From: Nematostella vectensis
Taxonomy: Eukaryota; Cnidaria; Anthozoa; Actiniaria; Edwardsiidae
Direction of reading: 5' to 3'
DNA length: 64,000 bases
Assembly (NCBI RefSeq): GCF_932526225.1
Contig: NC_064036.1
Location: 7,013,519 to 7,077,518 of the forward strand
A model generated the notes under the pieces. It saw only the letters and a list, made by a program, of their open reading frames with translations. It made no database searches and was not told the origin of the DNA. The translations under genes were made by a program, and so were the position numbers. Below, one piece after another: positions 54,401 through 64,000 of the stretch (position 1 is the first letter of the stretch; each line of letters begins with the position of its first letter).

Positions 54401-56569
54401 GTTCATTCTTTGCAAGCAGAGAAAAGCATCAACCTTTAGAGCCTATTGTTTACAGAGTTGAACTTTGTCTAACAATTATATGGCCTTGTATATTAAACAT
54501 GTAAAAAAGTATAACCATTTCCTTACCAGTAGTTTTATACTATGATTAAAGATAATGAAAATTGACAAGTCAGATGAAATTCTTACTGCTCTAGACTGAA
54601 AACATTGAACTTTTCAAATCATAGTTTGAGAGAACTTTTCTTCATTCAGCCCAAGTCTTGTGCTTGTTTTTATTACATACATCACCTTATACCTGACATA
54701 TTCATGTATTTTCAATGAATAAAGTATACCATAACAGTTTATCTTGCATATCTTATATAGCTAGAAGTTTTAATAAAAATGCAGTTTGGCAAAAAGTTTG
54801 TCTCGTGTTTGTAAGTGGGACTGCTGTGGTTGATTTTATTAAACTTGGGATGCCTGTGTTTTAATCTCCCCGCCCCAGTCTTCGAAACACGATCTAAAAA
54901 TCTTTTGACTTCTTTACCTGTTTACCTTGTCTTGTACAGTGGAGCTTTTTGGAAATTGTCTTGGCTCTCTCATTGTTATGACCACGTATTTATCGATCTA
55001 AGGTAAGAGCACACATTCAGAAATTAACTCCAATGTAGAAAATCGTTTTGAGTATAACCATTTCCGGTCTTGCCAGCCCATGTCTGCCATCTTCCATGCA
55101 CGGCGATTTATCAACTCTTGTGTTTGATCGCTAGCAGTACACGAGTTAAAGTGTTTAAAAACACTTTCTACAAAGTGCTGCATACTTTCAATACTATTCC
55201 ATGCGACGTTAAACTGTGAGGTTCTTGCTTTCGAGGTTTTTCCGGGCAGTTGCACTCGTTTTAATTAGAATCCTGTTTGTTTTGATTGTGCTGAGGCGCC
55301 CCCGACCGACCATTTTGTGGGTTATTAATGTTTAAACCGAGCTCTTTCTTAAACGATCTTTTATAACATATGTTGACGGAGGAATAATAATAAAAGGTGT
55401 ATTTTATTTCTAAGTTCGACCAGTGAGTCTGAATAAAGGGGAACAAAGATGTCAGAAATTGTCAATACGCATAGAGTAGCACGCGTGGGTAGATAGAAGA
55501 AAGCAAGTTATGTCCAGTAAATGTGATAATAGTGAGTTATGTTTATAGAGGAGCTATTGGAGATATCGTGTCCTTCTAGTTAAAAGCTTGACCTTAAATT
55601 TTGAAAGGAAGCTGTGAAAATGTAATTTTGATCTTATGATTTTGCATCTGTGCACTTCCTCATGTCATATATCAAGTACTTCTTACATAATCTTCCTGAT
55701 AATTTGACATTTTAAATTGTATACCTAGCTATTGTTTTGTATAATAATGAAAGACAAGAGCAGCCATAGTTGTTATTGCATTTGAATTCTCCATATGATT
55801 TCCCAGGAACTTTTTTATTTGCTAACTTGCGAACTTTACTACTTGCTAATTTGTTCGCCATGAAAAAAAAAAAAATTGTTCACCATGAAAAAAAAACTTT
55901 TTGCTGCAGCTTAATAATTTTTTATATCGTTTACACCCATGAATTCCAAGGGATAAAATAGATTACAGATTCCATCATTAAAAAGTCTAAGAACCACACT
56001 TAACTTGATATGAAGAAAGTGAGAAGTGGTTTTAGCATTTTGGAATTTGTATTTGAGTCCCTGGAATACTCAAAATATATATTTTTAACTACTGGTTTAA
56101 ATTTTCAGTTCGAAAGAGACAGAATTCCCTAAATTGCAAGAGATTACTCTAAAATTTGCATCATAAGCTTCTTGTATAAGATATATAGAGAGCAGTGTAG
56201 GACAGTTTTGAGATGCATCTACTTTACATGGTATTTTTTTTTCTTTAACTATTTCCTTTAGCTCTGGTATAAAGACAAACTAGAAAATGAATATTACGGG
56301 TGGACAATTTCAGTTTCAGTTTAATCTTTGTTTATCGAGGGTAACATATTTAACCAAAAATACAAAACAATACTAATAATATACCAGAAACTTATAAAAA
56401 TGGGGGTTTGATTACCACCGTATCCTCCCTTCACATTTCCCTGTACCTTCCCTTGAATATAAGATATGTACTCTTCTCTTCTCCAGATGATTATATTGCC
56501 AAGGAAATTTGCACAAATTGCAAAACAACTTGAGTAGTAATTGTGGGAAGATTGATAACATTTGCTGAA
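54401..56569. other. Spacer between the 202-aa gene and the RhoGEF
   Basis: 3' UTR of the 202-aa gene, then AT-rich intergenic DNA and the RhoGEF 5' region. TTCTCTTCTCCAG at about 56474-56486 could be the acceptor of an upstream non-coding RhoGEF exon. No other gene seen. Confidence 0.55.
54718..54723 (+). terminator. Poly(A) signal of the 202-aa gene
   Basis: Canonical AATAAA 318 bp after the stop, followed by GT/T-rich sequence. Confidence 0.6.
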
Positions 56570-59500
56570 ATGGATTTAAAAGATGACAAACCACCTTCTT
56601 TAGACGACCATGATGACTCAATATGGAGTGGCACTACAAAGGAGCGAAGTTTGTCAGACAGCTCTATCAGAAGCCTGAAGTGGACAGATAAGGACACTAG
56701 TACTAATATTGCGGCTCCACTCCGACAAAGAAGCCACAGTACTAACAAGGAAATGTGGTTGCCTACAAAACTAGTGAAAGGCAAACCAAATGAGCTACCC
56801 ACAGCTCCAGGGTCTGATTTTAAAGAATCTTCTACTCCAGAGCCAGTTAAACCCCCCAGACCAAAGCGTTTAAACTCTTTTAAACGTAAAGACAAAGCAA
56901 AAAAGACTGATAATGTGGGAAAACAAGATATATCTATTGATTCATCGGATCCTGTTAAACCACCACGACGGAAACTACCTAACCCTCCTCCTGTAGAAAA
57001 ACCTGCAAATCTGGGTCTTAAAAGTAAGGAAACACGGCCCGAAGAGAACAGGGATATCGTTAGTAAACCAGTGGTTACAGCAAGTCCCTACCAAGATAAT
57101 ATTACAGTGGAAGATGTGAAAAGTGGTAGTGGCCGCAGGATAATTTCAGTATATAATGATGCAGCCCAGAGTGGTATGCGTAAGGTGGAATCATTTTATG
57201 ATTTTCTCTATTCTGGTGATGTTGATGGTGCTAGGGGCAAGGGGAGTAAGAGAGATCTTGAGGATGATGAGAATTTTTATGATGATGTCCCACTTGACAG
57301 CTCCAGACAAAGCTTGGCCAGTCTGGGAAATTCCAGGAGGATTGACTCGGACTCATTGATCTACGATGAAGTCATAGTTAACAAAGGTATATAAACAAAT
57401 ATACACAAGCACCATAGGGCATTATAAAAGTGTTTACTGTATCAGTATATATCAGATTAAATCAACATAACCTTGTGCATGTGCACTTGGTCATGTGCAA
57501 AATGCATACCTCCACATTTTTTTCTTATTTTATTGAATTTTTGCGCTTGTCATCTTTCCCACTATTTATAAATGCCAGAACAATGGCTAAAAATTTCAAT
57601 GACTACACTAAACATTATAGCCAAATTCGTTGTTGGATGAATGTCAAGAATTTAAATCTATTTCTCATCTTGGAATAGTGCCAAGTCAATCATACCATCG
57701 TGGCTAGTTAAATGGTCTATGCCACCACAGTGAAAACATAAAAACCATTGATTGGTTTAGGCAGTCGATTGACTACGCGATATTCCCAAACAACATAAGG
57801 GTTATGGGTTTGCTGAGGTCACACAACAACAAATTTTGCTATAAATCCCATCAAAATTTAAAATTCATCGCATTTGATATAAGTCCTTTATTACTTTTCA
57901 CATGCAATCAAGCAAGAAAAAATGACGTACAGTCTAACAAGAATAATTTTATTTCATTTAGAGTATTATTTGATGCCAGTTGATCAAAATGATGCTGTAT
58001 CAGAAGATGACCCATGGGGATCAGATTTTGAAGAGGATGAAATCTTTGACAATGTTGATTATGGTGATGATGATGATGATTTTGACATTGATGATGACGA
58101 TGGAAGTGGAAGTGGTAGCGGCAATGGAACAGCAGTTGATGGTTTAGCTGATATTACGCCAATGATGCAGAGAAGAAGACCTGTAAGTTCAATAATGTAT
58201 GATCTGAGAACCAGGCTACCGATGCCCTATTCCAACTCTGCTGCACTCTTTCTTGCCTTTACCTGAACTTATATCATGCTCTTCCTAACCTTATGCACTT
58301 ATCAAATTCAGAGGTCCTAGGGTTGAGTTTTATTCCGAGTTTGACTCTGCTGGCTCATATGCAGTATATTCAAACAAAAGAAGGCATTTTATGCTTAGGT
58401 CTGCATTTTGAGGAGAAATAGGCTTGTTAATCCCCCACCCCTAGTCCCTCTCTCCTAGGGCTTGATTTTGATAGGTGCATTACCTTCTTACATCCCCTCA
58501 TCATACTTGATCTGCTCACATCAGCTAGCATTACAAAGTATCACTCATTTGGCCACAAGACAAAGGACAAACAGCCTCACAGTACCTCCCAACACATGTT
58601 CAAAAAGCACAAGCTTTGCCTGGCCACCTTAAAAGCATACTTTGACCTTTCATCCTGACCTTCATCTTTATAACATACTTTGACACTTTGACCCTTTATC
58701 CTAACGTGTCACCTTTATAACATACTTTGACATTTCATCCTAACTTGTCACCTTACTTAAATACTTTGACCTCTCATCATAACTTGTCACCTTTATTACA
58801 TACTTTGACCTTTAATCATAACTTGTCACCTTTATTACATACTTTGACCTTTCATCATAACTTGTCACCTTTACAACATACTTTGACCTCTCATACTAAC
58901 TTGTCACCTTTATTACATACTTTGACCTTTCATCCTAACTTGTTACCTTTAAAACATACTTTGACCTTTCATCCTAAATTTTCACTTTTATAACATACTT
59001 TGACCTTTATCCTAACTTGTCACCTTTATAACTTACTTTGACCTTTTATCCTGACTTGTCACCTTTATAACATACTTTGACCTTTCATCCTGACTTGTCA
59101 CCTTTATAACATACTTTGACCTTTCATCCTAACTTGTCATCTTTATAACACACTTTGACCTTTTATCCTGACCTGTCACCTTTTTAATAACATTTTATAT
59201 TTTATCTTTTACCTTGACATCATATTTTGGCCTTTTAGTTTTTAACTTGACTTGTCATCTTTTTTTCCTGATTGTGTACCAAGCTTGGTCAAACATGAAA
59301 CCGATCACGAAACCGATCTATCAAAGAACCTTGTCAGAAGTTAGTCATCTTTTGTTTACCTTATTTTAGGTGTTGGTACCTCAAGTGTCTAAATATGTTT
59401 AATTTTTGCCACAATAATGAACGCTATAAAATAAAATCGTGAGCAATTCTTTTTCCTGCTTCCTGATCCGTTACAATCGGCCATTTTTTATTTGGATTTG

Positions 59501-62500
59501 AATTCAGGTGTGTATTGGGGACTGTCCTTTCCCTTTTATAAGGCATTTTCGGTTTAAGATCAAGTCTTCCATACCCTGGGCCTGCCAGTATCTCTCCTCT
59601 CTTGCTCACTCGTATTCACTTATAACTCTACTATGCTTTCGCCTTTTAACATTCAGCGCACCAGGTTGCAAAAAACTTGGACGTCTCTTAGAGATCTTCG
59701 CCTTAGGCAAACAAGACATTTCTCTCTTCCAAACAAACTTGTTAGAAACTGGAAGTCACTGATGGACATTCACCTGACGAGGACAAGAAATGTTAGTTAA
59801 CGCATGTGCATATTTAATTTCTGGTTATTGATTGGTCTTACGCTTCTTTATTCTACCTCTTCAGGCGTGTGTATAGGGAGTGCAAAAGGTGTTCGCATCT
59901 ACCCCCCCCCCCCTCCCTTGCGGCCAATAGTGGGTCAATTCTTATTGTAGGATCGTCAATTGCTACTAATTATTTGTATATAATACTTATGACTGCGCAC
60001 CCCTTTCGGCAAATCCTAGACACGTGCCTGTGCTTCTATACCCTTCCTTTTTTATATTGGTGCATTTAACAACATACTATACTCCAACTTTGTTGTTGAT
60101 TTTCTATTCTTGTGGTCTCTAATAGTGATAATATTTTTTTTTCTTGTTTTCTGTTTGTATCCTTTATTCCATACAAATTTCATTCTCCTAGGTAAATAAA
60201 AAGAATAATTGGATTCCTCATATAACATATCATTATCAGAGATTATAGTAAATTAACGCCACACTTTGTATTAATTAGAATTTAAGAAATCTTTACCCAT
60301 CTTCATTTTACCGAAATAGTTATTTTATGTTAGTATATATGTTTACTGTAAACTTCATTTAACATCCAGTAAAATATGTTAGTTATTATGCTATTGAATT
60401 TATCATTTTGGAGGGCAAGACAAAGGGAATCATACAAAAATCTCGAGGAGTGCGTTTATTTTCTCACGAAAAGCTGTACAAAAAATCGCTATCTGAGCCG
60501 TGAAATTCGTCGAATACTGATTGTTACGTTGACTTTGCCACTTTATCAGGAGTAAATAATGGAGAGAATACTTATTTATTTACACTCATTTTCAGTGATA
60601 CGTTTACCGCCCGAGCGGGTTCTGTACGGTAAAACCTTTTTTTTTACCGTCAATCTTTTGCCTTACGTAGATGGAAGCGGATCTGCCAAGCGGATATCTA
60701 CGCTCTTTATGATAACGACAGCTTTCCTACATGCTTTCTTGTAATAGTGATTGCTATGACAACAGATCGATGGATTGAACGGGCACTCCGTTTAGCGCTG
60801 TAGACAGATCACCGTCGCTTACAGCATTCTCATATTGTTTCATTTGATAGAGATTGTATATGACAACAGATTAACCTAACTGCCGGCTTCTCTTGATGTA
60901 ATCCACGATGCATCTCTGAAACGTCTACACGAAACCAGCGATTTGGGAGCTCACAGGTCGGCAATCGCGGCCCTTCCACTTGTCAATTTCTTTGTCTTCA
61001 AATCAAGGGCTATATCTCGCTAAAACGAAAACAAATCAAGCGATGAAGAACAAAAAGCCATTTTTCCGACGGAAAGCAAGCGACAAATCATTGTGTGAGG
61101 TCTGTAAAACTAAGATATGAAAAGTGCTTTCCTTTTTCTGGAAGCTTTATATGTATATCGTCATACTAGGATTGGGCTTGATCGAGTGCTCCTATAAAAC
61201 AAGGGAAAGCAGTACAACTGTTGGCAACTGTTTGATTGACGGTCACAAAAATCAAACAATTTTTGTTGTACATTTTTTTATGTACGCTCGCGCAGTACAC
61301 GTGTGTAAAGCAAGTTTTTGAGCAAGCACGTTTCTAAGAGCTGATCGTATTCTTATCGCAAGCAATGTGTCGTTGCTTTTTTACCATTCACTTTTTAGTC
61401 CCCTCATATTGCTTATTTGTTGTATTTTTTGCTACTGACTCTTCTACGATATGAATATGGCCAGTCTCATAATCAGACGTCATTTGCGTGTTTTTGCGCG
61501 CAAGGGGTCACGGAAATGACCCGATGAAAGATTTGGCCCTCCTCAACCCTTTGCGTGCCCCGTTTTCTCTCATAGGACTGGATACGAGTCTGGTTAAGAA
61601 CCGTCTTCCTCTAGCTGGGACTACAGAGAATCTACAATTTCAATCATTTTCTTAAAAAAAAAAAAAAGAGACAACCCGGCACTTCAAAGCTCAACTTAAA
61701 CATGCTGCGAGTTAAAGATTTGGCGCAAACATATATTTTAATACAAATGAGTCGGTGTTCTTCTTGTTGTTTTTTATCTGCTTATGCGTCTACTAATGTA
61801 TTTTCATTGGAACCCTCAAAATACGCAACGATGCCCAACAAAATGATAAATATACAATCATTACCCAAGACGAATGTGTTTTGAGTCAATATCCTACGAG
61901 GTGAAATCACAGTACTGTGTCTTTTTGTATTACCTTAAAACGTTGTCTGGTCATCATTAGCCTTTTTTCTTGCTTTCAAATCTGTCACTTTGCGCTAATG
62001 GTTGCTTATAGCCTACTAGCTGGTAAGCCAGTCAAATTATAAAAAACTACTATTGTGGTTTACTAACAAAAAGTATAAGTTAGCATGTCCTGTTGAAATA
62101 GCTGCAAGTCTGGGGACAGAGTGGTTGACAAGCTTAGTATTCTGAGGGAAATAATTGACTAACTATCACTGCTCTGTCCAGTTTAAACTACTCGCAGATA
62201 CACCCAGAACTAGTGGTAACAGTCCATACAAGAAGGTGGCGATGCCGTCAGCACTACAAGTCAAACATGGGCTGAAGGGTATTCCAGGACACCTCAGGGG
62301 CTGCTTTGGGATGTCCAAGGCGGGAAGCTTGCCATACTTATCAAGACAAAGCAAAGGCGAAAGTAAACTCATTGGTAAGACTGGTGATGTAGTGTTTTTC
62401 ATTTGCTGGGTTAAAATGGCCGTAATACGCTTTTCTGTATATGTATCGTATTGTAAGTCATTAATCAGATTTTAGGCACTTTGGCGACTTACAATAATTG

Positions 62501-63829
62501 CTACAGTGAGTGCTTGAATGCAGAATACATATATTATAGCTGCCTACAATTTTTTGAGGGTATGAAATAAGCTATGCATTATGGGTTAGTTGAGTTCCCC
62601 CTTTTTTATATGATTGACAAGTGAAATTTCATGTCCAGAATCTGAGGAGGAGCCAGAATACGTAGACCCTAACATAGCAGACACCGAGAACTACACCCAG
62701 CCCGTGATGCCGGACATGACGCCAGGTCTGAGCCACGAGCAGACCAAGAGATATCAGATAGTCAAGTTTATCCTGGAGAGTGAGACGGACTACATGAAGC
62801 TCATGGACATGCTCATTAAGGCAAGGATAATAGCAGTAGAATCGGCTAAGGGTAACATGTACAACGTCGTTTGGTGAAACTTATGGACATGCTCATTAAG
62901 GCAAGGATAATAGCAGTTATGTCGACTAAAGCTAAAGTTAAGGGTAACACGTACAATGTCGTAGATGAAAACTTCTAGCAGTAGAATCGGCTAAGGATAA
63001 CATGTATAACGTCGTAGAGTAAAACTCATGGACATGCTCATTGGGCCTTGGCTAGGATAATAGCAGCTAAATCGACTAAAGCTAAAGTTATACTTAAAGG
63101 CTATCTTCATTCAGTAAAGCCTGACAACATACAGTAAAGAGGGTTGGATATTAATGGACCACATTTCTAAAATGCGATTAGGGTTTCAGTTGGTGGTTTT
63201 TGCCAATCCATTACGCTGCTTTTCTTTTGGATTTTCCATACATTTGAAACTCCATACTATAGATGATTTTCAGTTAAATATTACCTATAGTTCTATACAA
63301 GAGTCTCTTAATTTCATTCTTTCGCGTTATATTTGTTAAAACATTTTTGCTTGTCTAATTTAGAGGTATGAGCTGCCCGTGCGAGAACGAGATCTACTGG
63401 AGCCGTCAAAAATCGATATCATTTTCGCACCTGTTCACAAGGTCTTGGACTGTCACGTGATGTTCAACATTGCCTTGTCGGCACGTATGGCCGAGTGGAG
63501 CCCGGACGAGAAGATTGGCGACATACTATATGCTCTGGTGAGAGGTTATTCGTCAAAGGAGGAGATATTTCATTTATTATAAGCGCTTCTCGAAATGATT
63601 ACTTTTTCCCATGTTTTTGGCCTATTCGCTTTTGGAAGAATTGTCCCATAAAAAACTACATTTTACATACATTTTCTACACGTTTTTTTATTCTGTATCA
63701 TTGTGTCTTTAGTTTTCAAAGTCCATGGTACTTGAGGCGTACAGCACTTACGTGAATAACTTCGCAAAGGCTATGGACAATATCAAGTCAGCATGTAGAA
63801 CGCATCTGGCATTTGCTCAGTTACTCAAG
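56570..63829 (+). CDS. ARHGEF10-like Rho guanine nucleotide exchange factor, 5' part
   Basis: Dbl-family factors activate Rho GTPases through a DH domain. Seven exons are visible: 56570-57386, 57962-58182, 59657-59791, 62182-62374, 62639-62820, 63364-63537 and 63713-63829 (613 codons, all phases compatible). The N-terminus is long and disordered, with two proline-rich SH3-binding-like stretches (PVKPPRPKR and [14 protein letters not shown]), tyrosine motifs ([26 protein letters not shown]) and a basic exon 3 ([19 protein letters not shown]). The DH domain starts in exon 5 ([19 protein letters not shown]) and continues through [18 protein letters not shown] and [17 protein letters not shown], the latter strongly like ARHGEF10/ARHGEF10L. 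Exon 5 ends AAG|GCAAGG, so intron 5 is a GC-AG intron. Exon 3 rests on phase, splice signals and an open frame only. The gene continues beyond the right edge. Confidence 0.85.
58640..59200. repeat. 39-bp minisatellite, about 13-14 copies
   Basis: Tandem units reading CCTTTATAACATACTTTGAC then CTTTCATCCTAACTTGTCA, with single-base and short indel variation between copies. In RhoGEF intron 2. Confidence 0.95.
59792..62181 (+). other. RhoGEF intron 3
   Basis: A 2.4-kb AT-rich intron. No additional exon could be supported. Possible internal promoters for shorter RhoGEF isoforms cannot be judged by eye. Confidence 0.55.
62796..63090 (+). repeat. Tandem copies of the RhoGEF exon 5 GC-donor boundary
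   Basis: CTCATGGACATGCTCATTAAG|GCAAGG (GC at 62821) is repeated at 62901, with a third partial copy (GCAGTAGAATCGGCTAAGGA near 62975) and a fourth degraded copy (CTCATGGACATGCTCATTGG near 63026). The unit is about 80 bp and includes an AACATGTACAACGTCGT end. Confidence 0.9.
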
Positions 63830-64000
63830 GTATGTAATAACAAAACCTTATAAGTAGAAGAAACAGGCAAGAAAAAGAAGTATAGTACAGAATGACTACG
63901 AAATAACCCTGTTTGTGAAAGGGGGGCTGGATCTTTACCAAATCCAACATGTCTTCTTACAAGACATCGTAGCTATTTATGTTGGTTGTAATGATTACAC

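Noticed and set aside
56491-56895. 134-codon minus-strand open frame with hydrophobic stretch
   Set aside because: Antisense shadow of the RhoGEF first exon.
59866-59889. Possible small RhoGEF exon after CCTCTTCAG
   Set aside because: Phase 0 reading stops at once (TAG), and joining exon 3 directly to the exon at 62182 already satisfies the phase.

Overview
This is nuclear DNA from an animal. The genes are split by many short GT-AG introns, their proteins are close to vertebrate orthologues (AP-2 mu, nephrocystin-4, PIG-V, anoctamin, K2P channel, RhoGEF), and the spacers are AT-rich with abundant minisatellites and small transposon remnants. High intron density plus vertebrate-like proteins in a compact genome suggest a non-bilaterian or slowly evolving invertebrate. 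A sea anemone or other anthozoan is my best guess, but that is inference. All gene models come from reading splice sites and frames by eye. For every joined model the exon phases were checked and add up.

Layout. 1-7092 (minus): 5' part of an anoctamin gene whose 3' exons lie beyond the left edge. Its conserved dimerization domain is interrupted by seven related phase-0 exons. 8714-11208 (plus): complete PIGV-like GPI mannosyltransferase 2 in four exons. 12592-17038 (minus): complete two-exon K2P potassium channel, tail to tail with PIGV, with a 64-bp minisatellite running into its last codons. 18635-21168 (minus): three-exon gene for an unrecognised low-complexity 731-aa protein. 22572-30235 (minus): complete 11-exon AP-2 mu subunit. 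30650-51359 (plus): complete 39-exon nephrocystin-4 (about 1409 aa), head to head with AP2M1 across a 414-bp spacer. 52696-54400 (plus): five-exon gene for an unrecognised 202-aa acidic repeat protein. 56570-63829 (plus): 5' seven exons of an ARHGEF10-like RhoGEF that runs off the right edge inside its DH domain.

The genes are not an operon or a pathway. They are neighbours with housekeeping (AP2M1, PIGV), ciliary (NPHP4), ion or lipid transport (anoctamin, K2P) and signalling (RhoGEF) roles. Two themes stand out. First, symmetric phase-0 exon duplication has built modular proteins, most strikingly the anoctamin cassette array. Second, exon-intron boundaries have repeatedly been tandemly duplicated together with their splice sites: four clear cases plus a partial copy in NPHP4, one in the K2P gene and one in the RhoGEF. 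Two of these give in-frame, stop-free alternative exon extensions. Several miniature inverted-repeat elements and one 1.1-kb element with a 9-bp target duplication are also present.
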